From Chryseobacterium sp. ERMR1:04 (GTDB lineage: Bacteria > Bacteroidota > Bacteroidia > Flavobacteriales > Weeksellaceae), in the NCBI RefSeq assembly GCF_001297705.1, contig NZ_LIRF01000008.1:248001-312000 (forward strand): a DNA stretch of 64,000 bases, given 5' to 3'. Position numbers and translations under genes: made by a program. This document shows, one piece after another, positions 1-8,781 of this stretch. The stretch's first letter is position 1. Each line of letters starts with the position of its first letter. The notes under the pieces were generated by a model, which searched no databases, had not been told where the DNA came from, and saw only the letters and a list, made by a program, of their open reading frames with translations.

Positions 1-264
1 TTCTCTGATGCCCTGAATCTTGAAAAAGTGGAAGAAATCACCAATTACTGCAAAGGTAAAATCGGAGTTTCTTTTGGAATCGGAACCAATCTTACCAATG
101 ATGTAGGTTTAAAACCTATGAACATTGTCATGAAATTAATTGGCGTTCAGGCTCCCAATAAAGAATGGATTCCTACCGTAAAGCTTTCCGACGAACACGG
201 AAAATATACGGGAGATCCTAAGATGATTGAATTGGCTAAGGAGTTTTTAAGGATAAAAGATTAA
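1..264 (+). CDS. pncB: Nicotinate phosphoribosyltransferase, C-terminal end (partial)
   Basis: The 5' part lies outside the window; the first base is already in frame and 87 codons remain before TAA. The residues GIGTNLTNDVG, followed by KPMNIVMKL and a KLSDEHGK stretch, match the end of bacterial PncB (FGIGTxLT, PLNIVIKL, AKLSD in E. coli). PncB makes nicotinate mononucleotide from nicotinate, PRPP and ATP in cytoplasmic NAD salvage. The GTG at 28 is an internal codon, not the start. A hairpin with a T-run about 200 nt downstream is the likely end of the transcript. Confidence 0.9.
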   Translation, partial: FSDALNLEKVEEITNYCKGKIGVSFGIGTNLTNDVGLKPMNIVMKLIGVQAPNKEWIPTVKLSDEHGKYTGDPKMIELAKEFLRIKD

Positions 265-462
265 GTCTTTATAAAATAATATTTTAGTTGTATAATATTT
301 CCCAACCCCGGATTCCTTTTATTATACTTAAAGCTCTATAACAAAAAATCAATAAATTGGGTTTTATAGCAAATTTTCATAATAAAATTTAATTGACATT
401 AAGATTTGTATGAAAATAAAACATCATCATATTAAAGAAACAATTTTAAGCTAACTATAAAT

Positions 463-498
463 AAATCACTACAATGTTATATAGTGATTTGTTTTTTA
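463..498 (+). terminator. Probable Rho-independent terminator after pncB
   Basis: AAATCACTA (464-472) pairs with TAGTGATTT, followed by a GTTTTTT run. The arms are A/T-rich, so the hairpin is weak. The gap 265-558 otherwise holds only AT-rich sequence; I see no good TAnnTTTG box for the next gene. Confidence 0.55.
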
Positions 499-558
499 AG
501 TATATTAGATTCTCATTTTCAGATTTATACAAATTAAAATCAACAAAAAATTAAATCC

Positions 559-819
559 ATGAAAAAAACGAACTTATCTAAAATTTCAAGAACAGCATTG
601 AAAGATGTATTTGGAGGAACTCTGGTTCATGCCCTTGAGTGTTATTCAAACAGAGAATGTAGTGGCCGTGGCGAAGGCATGATCTTATGTCCGGACGGAA
701 CAAGTTCGATGTCTGGCTATATCTGTATGGGTGGAACCTGTATGATGGCAACAGGATTTTGCGGTCCATTGGTTCTCGGACCTATTGATATTGATCCAGG
801 ACCAAGAGTTAATCCGTAA
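559..819 (+). CDS. Small double-glycine-leader, Cys-rich secreted peptide (bacteriocin-like)
   Basis: This encodes 86 aa. Residues 1-20 (MKKTNLSKISRTALKDVFGG) resemble the short Lys/Leu-rich leaders ending in Gly-Gly that are common on Chryseobacterium bacteriocin-like peptides and are usually cut by a C39 peptidase-ABC exporter. The remaining 66 residues carry six Cys (28, 34, 44, 56, 61, 68), enough for three disulfides or for modification, and end in a Pro/Asp-rich tail. There is no hydrophobic signal peptide. No exporter, immunity or modification gene is adjacent, so it would depend on a distant transporter. The gene is monocistronic, bounded by terminators. The activity is unknown; 'bacteriocin-like' rests on the leader only. 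Confidence 0.7.
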   Translation: MKKTNLSKISRTALKDVFGGTLVHALECYSNRECSGRGEGMILCPDGTSSMSGYICMGGTCMMATGFCGPLVLGPIDIDPGPRVNP

Positions 820-830
820 TCACACCATAA

Positions 831-859
831 AAAATGAGCCAATTCGGTTCATTTTTTTT
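831..859 (+). terminator. Rho-independent terminator of the peptide gene
   Basis: ATGAGCC and GGTTCAT pair around AATTC (one G-T) and are followed by eight T. It starts 12 nt after the stop codon. Confidence 0.8.
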
Positions 860-938
860 ATCAGATATTAGAATAATTCTTTGCTCTTTAACCTATTTCG
901 AGGATTTTATCTAAAGACTGTCTAATCAAACGTAATAC

Positions 939-974
939 AAAAAAAGTTGCCGGGATCCTCACAATCCCGACAAC
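939..974 (-). terminator. Terminator of the minus-strand RND efflux operon
   Basis: Read on the minus strand, GTTGTCGGGAT and ATCCCGGCAAC form a strong stem around TGTGAGG, followed by seven T. It lies 28 nt past the stop of the RND pump gene. Confidence 0.85.
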
Positions 975-1001
975 AACAACTAACGTATAAAATTGAAAGA
1001 A

Positions 1002-4000
1002 TTATAGCGTTGCATTATATTTTTTCTGATAAGCATAATAGAAAATAATCGGCAGTATGGTAAATGATAATAACATACAGATGATTAATCCACCTACGAT
1101 CATAATCGCTAAAGGCTTTTGAATTTCAGAGCCCATACCGTTGGATATTGCCGCAGGGAAAAGTCCCATTGATCCCATTAGTGCAATCATGACAACCGGA
1201 CGAATTCTACTTTTTACTCCTTCAGCAATTGCCATTTTAAGTGGCATTTTATTTTGCAGATTTTCCTTCATCACCCCGATCAATACAATTCCATCAATAG
1301 TTGCGACTCCGAAAAGGATAATAAAACCAATCCCTGCAGAAATCCCGAATATCGTTCCTGTAAACCAAAGGGATAAAAACCCTCCAATAAATGCAAATGC
1401 CAATGTTACAGAAGAGATCAATGTATCTTTAATATTTCCAAAATTGAAATACAACAACATCAGAATAAGTACCAAGGAAATAGGAACTACCATTGCTAAC
1501 TGTTTTGCTGCTCTTTCCTTACTTTCGAATTCTCCTGCCCAAGTCATTTTATTATTCTTAGGAATATTCACATCTTTTGCCACTTTTTCTTTGGCTTCAG
1601 CAATGGTACTTCCAAGATCACGGCCTTCAATATTAAATCCAACTCCAATGTATCTGCTGTTTCCTTCTCTATAAATAAATGAAGGGCCTGTATGATAATC
1701 AATGGTTGCGATTTCTTTTAAGGGTACTTTCTTATTATCTTTTGTAGGAATCAGAATATTTCCAATCTTATCAGGTGTATCACGATATTGTTTTTCAAAT
1801 CTTAACATGACATCAAACATCCTTTCCTGTTCATAAAATTTTGTAGCAGCCTGGCCACCAATCGTCATTTCAATTACAGCTTGTGCGTCTGCTGTAGAAA
1901 TTCCGTACTTAGCCATTTTAGCATCATGAAGTTGTATTCTTAATTCCGGTAAACCGATATTTTTAAAAACATTCACATCAGAGATCCCAGGAACCGTTCT
2001 GATAGAATTGGCTACCTGATTGGCATAATTTTCTAGCTGAAAAAGGTCATTTCCAAAAATCTTGATCACCAACGGAGCTTTAACTCCGGCTACATATTCT
2101 TCCACATTATCCTGAATGGGCTGACTGAACCCAAAGTTAATTCCCGGATATTTCTCTAATGACATCCTCATTTCTTCAAGAAGGTCATTTTTAGATATCT
2201 TTTTCTTCCACTCATCTTCAGGCTTTAGCTGAATATTAAATTCTATATTAAAGAATCCGGTAGGATCTGTTCCGTCATTAGGACGTCCGGTTTGCGTCAT
2301 TACAAACTTTACTTCATCATATTTCATTAAGATTTCCTTCATCTCTTTGGTGAGCCTTACCGATTCATCTAGGTTTACACTGTTTGGCAATGTTGCACGT
2401 ACGTAAATGGCACCTTCATTAAGTTTTGGTAAAAATTCTGAACCATAGTTTGAGAATCTCCATCCACAAATAGCTAACAACACAAGAAATCCAATAATAA
2501 ATGCTTTACGGAAACGGTCACTGAATGCGTAAAACTTATAGATGTTCACTCTAAAAAACCGAGAAATGAAATTTTCTTTTTCCTCTATATTTTTAGTTAA
2601 TAACAATTTACACATCGCAGGAACGTAGGTTAAGCTTAAAATTAAAGAACCTAACAATGCATATCCTAATGTAAAGGCTAATGGAGAAAACATTTTTCCT
2701 TCTACTTTCTGGAAAGAGAAAATAGGCATCAAGGCAACAATCAAAATTAACAATGCAAAGAAAATATAACTGGCTACACTCCCTGCACTCTTCTTGATGA
2801 TCCCCAATTTGGACATTTTATTAAAGCGCTCTAATCCTATCTTTTTTGCTTTAAGTTCGAGGGCAACAAACACATGTTCTACGATGACTAAAGTTCCTTC
2901 CAAGAGTAACCCAAAATCAAGCGCTCCCATAGAAATCAAGTTGGCAGGCAAACCTTGAATTTTCAACATAATGATTGCAAACAAGAATGCTAATGGAATA
3001 ACAGAGGCTACAATGAATGTCGTCCTCCAGTTATATAAAAAGACAAAGACAATAATTGAAACAAGAATAATACCTTCCACTAAATTTTTAGATACTGTAT
3101 GAACCGTTGTATTTACCAGTTCAGTACGGTCTATAATGGGCTCAATTTTAACATCTCCAGGAAGCTCACCTGAATTAAGTTCTGCAATTCTGTCTTTTAT
3201 TCTTCCGATAACTTCACTTGGGTTTTCACCACGCAACATGATAACAATTCCTTCTACAACATCATCTTGCTTATTGTATCCTACATGCCCCAATCTTGGC
3301 TTAGCAGATACTTTAACTTCAGCAACGTGCTTCACTAAAATAGGCGTAGATCCTTTTACTTCGATCTGAATATTTTCAATATCCTCTTTACTTTCCAATA
3401 ATCCGATACCTCGAACAACATAAGCCTGATCGCCTTTTGAAACAACATCTCCCCCTACATTCACATTACTTTTAGAAACAGCTTCATAGACATCCAATGG
3501 TGAAAGGTCATAATTATGTAGTTCGGTAGGATTAATTTTAATCTCATAGGTCTTTTCTTCTCCTCCAAAACTTACCACATCAGCCACTCCGGGAACAGCT
3601 AACAATTCTCTTTCAATAACCCAATCCTGAATAGAAGTCACTTCACTTATCGGCAATTTACTTTTAATAATATATCGGTAAATTTCACCGGTAGCTCCTG
3701 ATGGAGGTTCTATACTGTGATCTGCACCTTCGGGAAGCTTTACATTGGCAAGGCGGTTGGATGCATATTGCTGGGCATAAAAATCATTAACATGATCATC
3801 AAAAATAACCGTCACCACCGATAATCCAAATAAAGAGATGGACCGTACCGACGTTTTATTCGGTATCGTATTCATTTCTTTTGAAATGGGTAAGGTTACG
3901 AATTTTTCTATTTCTTCGGCACTTCTTCCCGGCCACTGAGTAATTACTCTTACTCTGGTGTTGGTAACATCGGGGAAGGCTTCAATAGGAGTATGGATGT

Positions 4001-4100
4001 ATGAATAGATTCCTCCAGCCAATAAAAGAAATGTTCCTAATAATACAATCAGGGAATTTTTTAAAGAGAAAGAAACTATACTCTGAACAAATTTTCTCAT
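1002..4100 (-). CDS. CzcA/CusA-type heavy-metal efflux RND pump
   Basis: This encodes 1032 aa, the normal length for a heavy-metal RND inner-membrane pump that drives metal cation export by proton antiport. It has an N-terminal membrane helix (about 13-33), the HME motifs PIEAFPDVTNTRV and WPGRSAEEIEKFV, and two six-helix membrane bundles separated by large periplasmic loops. In membrane helix 4 (about residue 400) the family motif DFGxxVDGAVxxVE reads DFGLLLEGTLVIVE, so the second acidic residue is Glu, not Asp. The start codon overlaps the adaptor stop (TAATG). It is the last gene of the operon. The metal cannot be assigned from sequence; the linked two-component system suggests a periplasmic metal signal. 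Confidence 0.9.
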   Translation of the reverse strand: MRKFVQSIVSFSLKNSLIVLLGTFLLLAGGIYSYIHTPIEAFPDVTNTRVRVITQWPGRSAEEIEKFVTLPISKEMNTIPNKTSVRSISLFGLSVVTVIFDDHVNDFYAQQYASNRLANVKLPEGADHSIEPPSGATGEIYRYIIKSKLPISEVTSIQDWVIERELLAVPGVADVVSFGGEEKTYEIKINPTELHNYDLSPLDVYEAVSKSNVNVGGDVVSKGDQAYVVRGIGLLESKEDIENIQIEVKGSTPILVKHVAEVKVSAKPRLGHVGYNKQDDVVEGIVIMLRGENPSEVIGRIKDRIAELNSGELPGDVKIEPIIDRTELVNTTVHTVSKNLVEGIILVSIIVFVFLYNWRTTFIVASVIPLAFLFAIIMLKIQGLPANLISMGALDFGLLLEGTLVIVEHVFVALELKAKKIGLERFNKMSKLGIIKKSAGSVASYIFFALLILIVALMPIFSFQKVEGKMFSPLAFTLGYALLGSLILSLTYVPAMCKLLLTKNIEEKENFISRFFRVNIYKFYAFSDRFRKAFIIGFLVLLAICGWRFSNYGSEFLPKLNEGAIYVRATLPNSVNLDESVRLTKEMKEILMKYDEVKFVMTQTGRPNDGTDPTGFFNIEFNIQLKPEDEWKKKISKNDLLEEMRMSLEKYPGINFGFSQPIQDNVEEYVAGVKAPLVIKIFGNDLFQLENYANQVANSIRTVPGISDVNVFKNIGLPELRIQLHDAKMAKYGISTADAQAVIEMTIGGQAATKFYEQERMFDVMLRFEKQYRDTPDKIGNILIPTKDNKKVPLKEIATIDYHTGPSFIYREGNSRYIGVGFNIEGRDLGSTIAEAKEKVAKDVNIPKNNKMTWAGEFESKERAAKQLAMVVPISLVLILMLLYFNFGNIKDTLISSVTLAFAFIGGFLSLWFTGTIFGISAGIGFIILFGVATIDGIVLIGVMKENLQNKMPLKMAIAEGVKSRIRPVVMIALMGSMGLFPAAISNGMGSEIQKPLAIMIVGGLIICMLLSFTILPIIFYYAYQKKYNATL

Positions 4101-5218
4101 TATTTCTTAGAATTATTGGATTGGTTTTTCAAGTTCTCATAGATCAGCAATCCGTTAGAAGCAATGATCTTTTCTCCTGCTTTAAGGTTTCCTTCTACAT
4201 AAATATGTTTGCTGTTGGCTGCTATTTCAGTAACTGCTCTTACCTCTAGTGCACAGTCTTTTTTATAAACAATAACATAACTTTGATTGTTATCAAAAAC
4301 CAATGCTTTAGCAGGAATTGCCAATGCCGTTTTATCTTGTGAATTAATAGGTAGTACAATATCTGCTGACATTCCGGGTCTCAACTTCATATTATTATTA
4401 TCCATAATAATTTTAGCTTTCAACACTCTTTCATTTTCATTAAAAACCTGCGAAATTGAATTTACTTTCCCTGAAAAATTATCATCAGGATAAGCCAAGG
4501 TTTTTACTTCTACAGGCTGATTAACATAGACGTGTCTCATATTCGTAGCATATACATTAGCCATCACCCAAACTTTATCAAGATTTGAAATTGTAAAAAG
4601 CTCGCCTCCACCCGATGTTACAGGCATTCCGTTAGAAATATTCTTTGAGATAACATATCCGTCTGCTGGAGATTTGATCTGAATAACGTTACTTCCCGCT
4701 GAATACAACTGCATATTTTTATTGGTCTTGAAAATACTTGCTTGCAGAATTTCAACTTCAGATTTTGCTTCCTGTAAATCTTTCTGAGAAGCAATATCAT
4801 CTTTATACATAGATTCTACGGAGGATAGTTTCCTTTTTGCAACAGCCAATTGTGCCTGCAATGTTTTAGTATCTCCCTGCATTTCATTCACGGAAACACT
4901 TTTTACAGTGGCCAGAACCTGTCCTTTTTTCACATAATTCCCTAAAGAAAAATAGGTTTCTGTTACCACTCCATCCACAAGACTTACAAACGGAACCGTC
5001 TTGTCAGAGTTGCTTTCAACTTCCCCCGTAAGGGTAATACTTTCTTCTACCGGAAGTCTTTCTACATCTACCAGTTTCAGATCTTTTTTAAGCTCTTTAC
5101 TGATACAGTAATTTTGGGTTCCCGCTTCTTCATTCTGCTTTTTTTCAGTACAGCCAGTGAAAGCTACCATTACCAAAAAGCCAGCTGCTATAATATATTT
5201 AGTCGTAATATTTTCCAT
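4100..5218 (-). CDS. RND efflux periplasmic adaptor (CzcB/CusB type), lipoprotein
   Basis: This encodes 372 aa. A lipoprotein signal ends in FTGC (Cys about 23). The body has the membrane-fusion order: a barrel/lipoyl half-motif (GNYVKKGQVLATV), a coiled-coil hairpin (about 120-165), the second lipoyl half (IKSPADGYV), a beta-barrel and a membrane-proximal domain. It links the RND pump to the outer-membrane channel in the periplasm. The gene overlaps the pump start by 1 nt and begins 2 nt after the TolC-type gene, so translation is likely coupled. No extra metal-binding Met or His cluster is obvious at its N-terminus. Confidence 0.88.
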   Translation of the reverse strand: MENITTKYIIAAGFLVMVAFTGCTEKKQNEEAGTQNYCISKELKKDLKLVDVERLPVEESITLTGEVESNSDKTVPFVSLVDGVVTETYFSLGNYVKKGQVLATVKSVSVNEMQGDTKTLQAQLAVAKRKLSSVESMYKDDIASQKDLQEAKSEVEILQASIFKTNKNMQLYSAGSNVIQIKSPADGYVISKNISNGMPVTSGGGELFTISNLDKVWVMANVYATNMRHVYVNQPVEVKTLAYPDDNFSGKVNSISQVFNENERVLKAKIIMDNNNMKLRPGMSADIVLPINSQDKTALAIPAKALVFDNNQSYVIVYKKDCALEVRAVTEIAANSKHIYVEGNLKAGEKIIASNGLLIYENLKNQSNNSKK

Positions 5219-5220
5219 AT

Positions 5221-6495
5221 CTATAAATCTTGTCCTACAACATACTGTAGGTTTTCGTAATATTGATTAAGTTCTTTTTTGGTATCCAGGATGATCATTT
5301 TATTGCTTATATAAGTATCTAGAAAGTCCATATACTCCAGCATGCTTAGATTTCTAAGTCTGAAGTTTTTTTCATGACTTGTAAGCATTCCATCCAAAGT
5401 AGTTTCGTAAGAATCGTCGATCTCATGAAAGATCTCCTGAGTTTTGGTGTAGTTATTAAAAACTGCAACAATTTCGTTTTCAGATTTTAGAATATTCTTA
5501 CGGGTTTCATATCCGGATTTGGTGATTTCTAATTTAGCTTCCTGAATATTCCCTTTATTTCGGTCAAAAATGGGTAGATCAAATGAAACACCGAATCCCA
5601 CGAAATCTTTCATAATATTTCCTCCACGGTCGTATCCTACAGACACGGCAATATCAGGAGTTCTTAATGCATTTTGTAATTCCAGATTTTTCTGGGCAGA
5701 CTTTTCTTTATTTTTGGCAATCAAAATATCGGGACGGTTTTCTTTAGCCACTTCCAACCACTTTGGTAATTCTAATTCTGAAAGTTCTTTTTCAGGAGCA
5801 TGAAGATCATCTGAAATAACAATGTATGATTTAGCAGGAATAATTAATAATGCTTTTAGCTCTGTCTGCTGTTCTGTAATTTCCTGTTGTAAGGAAATCA
5901 GTTTTTTCTTGAATTCAATTTCCTGAGCCTTCAGCCTGATATATTCTGCCCGACTGATATTTCCTTGCTCTAATTGATTTTGATAAGATTTTGTTAATTT
6001 CTCAATAGAAGAAATTTGATTTTGATACAGTTTCTGCTGTTCCTGATTATATACAATTTCAGTAATGGTATTACGCAGCAGTTTTTTCAGCTCACGCAGT
6101 ACTTCCTGCAATTCGTATTTCTCCCCTTCCACTTCAATTTTCTGAAGCTCGATGTTCTTTCTTCTCTTGCCTGCAGTTTGTATTACCTGCTCAATCTCCG
6201 CAGATACCTGCGTGTTTGTTCCCCAATTACGGATTAATGCTGGCTGCTCCTCAATATCATAGGTCCGCCATAAATTAACTTCATTAATGGTAAGTTTAGG
6301 ATTAGGCCAAAATTTCGCCTGAACAACACGGGCTTCCGCTTGAGAGATTTCTAATTTCTGAGTAATAAGATCCAGATTTCGGGTAAGAAAAATAGATTCA
6401 GCTTCTTTTCTTCCAATTTTCAGCGTGTCTGAATTTTGTGCAGAAAAGAAACCAAAAATATGAACGTACAATAATGTTATGATAATTTTCTTCAA
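5221..6495 (-). CDS. TolC-family outer-membrane efflux channel (CzcC type)
   Basis: This encodes 424 aa with a signal peptide (to about residue 19, FFSAQ). It is rich in long amphipathic helices and has the duplicated outer-membrane-efflux arrangement, for example QAEARVVQAKFWPNPKL near the start and LPIFDRNKGNIQEAK in the second half, as in CzcC. It forms the exit duct for the adjacent adaptor and pump. It heads the three structural genes. An 82-nt gap with its own -7 box separates it from the sensor kinase gene, so it may be transcribed both from the regulator promoter and from its own. Confidence 0.85.
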   Translation of the reverse strand: MKKIIITLLYVHIFGFFSAQNSDTLKIGRKEAESIFLTRNLDLITQKLEISQAEARVVQAKFWPNPKLTINEVNLWRTYDIEEQPALIRNWGTNTQVSAEIEQVIQTAGKRRKNIELQKIEVEGEKYELQEVLRELKKLLRNTITEIVYNQEQQKLYQNQISSIEKLTKSYQNQLEQGNISRAEYIRLKAQEIEFKKKLISLQQEITEQQTELKALLIIPAKSYIVISDDLHAPEKELSELELPKWLEVAKENRPDILIAKNKEKSAQKNLELQNALRTPDIAVSVGYDRGGNIMKDFVGFGVSFDLPIFDRNKGNIQEAKLEITKSGYETRKNILKSENEIVAVFNNYTKTQEIFHEIDDSYETTLDGMLTSHEKNFRLRNLSMLEYMDFLDTYISNKMIILDTKKELNQYYENLQYVVGQDL

Positions 6496-6514
6496 AGTCT
6501 CGTATTTAAGACTA

Positions 6515-6522
6515 CAAAGTTA
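6515..6522 (-). promoter_or_regulatory. -7 promoter box before the efflux structural genes
   Basis: On the minus strand this reads TAACTTTG, a full match to TAnnTTTG, 20 nt before the TolC-type start. A TTTG lies 24 nt further upstream, a little beyond the usual spacing, so the -33 element is uncertain. Confidence 0.5.
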
Positions 6523-6577
6523 TTTTCGGCACATTAAAGCTAATTTCAAATAGAATTAAGATTCGATTAATCCAACA

Positions 6578-7957
6578 TTAGAGTTTGGTTAGAACCTTTG
6601 ATATCGTAGGAAACGTAAGCAGAACCGTGGTTCCCTTACCGACTACAGAACTTATTTTCATCATAACATCATGATGATCGAAAATACTTTTAGATAAGGA
6701 CAGCCCGATTCCACTTCCTTTTATATTATCTACATTTTTTCCTCTGTAAAAAGTCTCGGTTATTTTCTTAAGATCATCGGGAGCAATACCTTTTCCCTGA
6801 TCTTTAATCTCGATTTGTAATTGTTGATTTTCTTCCAACATCGTCACCGAAATTGGACTCGGTCCCGAATATTTTATTGCATTTTCTACAATATTATATA
6901 ACGCCAGATACAATAGGGTTTCATTTCCGGGAAATTCTAATAAAGCAGGCTTTGTAACCTTTAGATTGATGGTAATAGAAATTTGTTTTTCTTGGGCTTT
7001 ACTATTTAATTTTTCATAGATTTTCCAGATAAGTTCATCCACACGTACCTGTTTATGAGATTTTTCAAGTTTAGTAAGCCCAGACATCAGCAAAAGATTA
7101 TTCAGAATATTTTCAATCTCATATACATTTTCCAATGATTCTTTAACCACTTCTCTGTATTCTTCCGGTGTTCTATCTTTTTGGGCAAACACCTCTAAGT
7201 TTCCAGAAATTGCAGCCAAAGGTGTCTTAAACTCATGCGAAACATAGTTAATGAAATTCTGTTGGAGTAAGATGCTTTCCGAGATTCTCCCGAATAATTT
7301 ATTGTATGATTTAATCAGTTCTTCAAGTTCATCATCCGTATTGGTAGAAGTAATTGCCTGAGAAATATCGTTATATTCTACATTATTAATACGCTCAACA
7401 ATATTAGAAATAGGCTTGTAAATTATTTTCGAAAGATATCTGCTTAAAAAATAGATGGCCAATAAACCCATGATCAATACCGCCAACATAATAATAGAAA
7501 GTCTGATCATCTGAGAATTAAAAGAACCACTGGATGCTTTAGCGAAAACAACAAAATCCCCTTGGTTGTCTTTATAAAAAATACCATAATAAAAATTATT
7601 TTCAACTAAGAACTGTACACTCTTGTTACTTCTTGCAATCTTTAAATGATAGGGTTTAATATTTTTATCTCCCAGATTTTGCCCAAAAGTCACTTGATTC
7701 TTCTGATCATACACTGCGACTTGGCTATTTTCAATAAGATGATGGTATTCTTTTTTTATCTGCGCATGCCTGTCTTTTGGAAGCTCATCTTTTTCAAGAT
7801 AATAAATGGCAGAGATAAGAGCCGTATTTCTCAATCTGTCAAAATAAGCAATCTTAGTGCTGTCATAGTACGCAAAAAATATCACTACAAAAGTAATAAT
7901 AGAAACAATGCCGAACGAAAGGCTGGAAATAAGGGTAAATCTATTCTTTAAAGTCAT
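6578..7957 (-). CDS. Sensor histidine kinase of the efflux operon
   Basis: This encodes 459 aa. Order: membrane helix (about 10-32), a periplasmic sensor of about 120 residues, a second helix (about 152-172), a HAMP-like linker, HisKA with NYVSHEFKTPLAAISGN (phospho-acceptor H241), then HATPase with N, G1 and G2 boxes (YNIVENAIKYSG, DQGKGI, GSGIGLSLSK). It is a membrane kinase/phosphatase for the response regulator encoded 2 nt upstream. The arrangement with an RND metal pump is that of CusS/CzcS systems. The sensor domain has no recognisable metal motif, so the signal is inferred from context only. Confidence 0.88.
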   Translation of the reverse strand: MTLKNRFTLISSLSFGIVSIITFVVIFFAYYDSTKIAYFDRLRNTALISAIYYLEKDELPKDRHAQIKKEYHHLIENSQVAVYDQKNQVTFGQNLGDKNIKPYHLKIARSNKSVQFLVENNFYYGIFYKDNQGDFVVFAKASSGSFNSQMIRLSIIMLAVLIMGLLAIYFLSRYLSKIIYKPISNIVERINNVEYNDISQAITSTNTDDELEELIKSYNKLFGRISESILLQQNFINYVSHEFKTPLAAISGNLEVFAQKDRTPEEYREVVKESLENVYEIENILNNLLLMSGLTKLEKSHKQVRVDELIWKIYEKLNSKAQEKQISITINLKVTKPALLEFPGNETLLYLALYNIVENAIKYSGPSPISVTMLEENQQLQIEIKDQGKGIAPDDLKKITETFYRGKNVDNIKGSGIGLSLSKSIFDHHDVMMKISSVVGKGTTVLLTFPTISKVLTKL

Positions 7958-7959
7958 TT

Positions 7960-8634
7960 CTAATCTTTAATCAAATATCCTGTTCCTTTTACGGTGTGAA
8001 TAATTTTTTGTTCCGTTTCATCAATTTTATTGCGGACATAAGAAATGTAAACATCCACAACATTCGTGGTGTTATCAAAACTAATTCCCCACACATTATG
8101 AAGGATCTGGGTTCTGCTCAACACTTTGTTTTTATTCTCCATCAGGAAAGTGAGCAATTTATATTCTGTAGGGGAAAGCTCAATCTCTTTATCTTTCTGA
8201 ATCACTTTATGAAGATCTGTATCTATCATCAACGTTCCGCATGATAAAAACTGATTATCTTCCTGATAGCTTAATCTATTTCTTCTTGTCAACGCTTTAA
8301 TCCTCGATATCAACTCTTCAAAATGAAAAGGTTTCGACAAATAATCATCAGCTCCCAAATCAAGCATTTTTATTTTATCATCCGGACTGTTTAACGCACT
8401 TAAAACCAGAATCGGAGTATAATTTTTTCTAAATCTGATCATTTGTGTAAGCTGCATTCCGTCTAATCCCGGCAACATAATATCCATTAAAATAATATCA
8501 AAATCGTACGTGCCTATTATATCACGTGCTTTTTCTCCAGAATCAGCAAGAACCATATGATGGCCGGCTTCGCTCAACCCTTTTACAAGAAATTTACTGA
8601 TTCTTTCATCGTCTTCTACTAATAAAATATTCAT
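7960..8634 (-). CDS. OmpR-family response regulator of the efflux operon
   Basis: This encodes 224 aa. The receiver domain (1-118) has the acidic pocket EDD (7-9), phospho-acceptor D51 (DIILMDIMLPG) and the conserved Lys in LSKPF. The C-terminal winged-helix domain (about 127-222) includes LSPTEYKLLTFLMENKNKV and a final HTVKGTGYLI. It is the first gene of the minus-strand operon and probably activates it on phosphorylation by the linked kinase. It is divergent from rmuC across 147 bp. Confidence 0.9.
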   Translation of the reverse strand: MNILLVEDDERISKFLVKGLSEAGHHMVLADSGEKARDIIGTYDFDIILMDIMLPGLDGMQLTQMIRFRKNYTPILVLSALNSPDDKIKMLDLGADDYLSKPFHFEELISRIKALTRRNRLSYQEDNQFLSCGTLMIDTDLHKVIQKDKEIELSPTEYKLLTFLMENKNKVLSRTQILHNVWGISFDNTTNVVDVYISYVRNKIDETEQKIIHTVKGTGYLIKD

Positions 8635-8769
8635 AAGCCCTGAAATTTCCTATAAATATAAGAAATCAAAAAAACAACTCTATGTGAAATCTAACGGATA
8701 AATCTATTTTAATAAAATCTTAAGCCTCCAATACTTGTTAGCACAATTTTTACACCCGGCTTTTTTTCA

Positions 8770-8777
8770 TAATTTTG
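8770..8777 (+). promoter_or_regulatory. -7 promoter box of rmuC
   Basis: TAATTTTG is a full TAnnTTTG match ending only 4 nt before the ATG at 8782. Transcription would start at or just after that ATG, so the second ATG (8788, third codon) or a leaderless start is possible. No TTG sits at -33 spacing. Confidence 0.5.
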
Positions 8778-8781
8778 CAAT

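Noticed and set aside
1141..1674. Plus-strand frame of 177 codons
   Set aside because: Antisense to the RND pump gene, with no family resemblance and no promoter.
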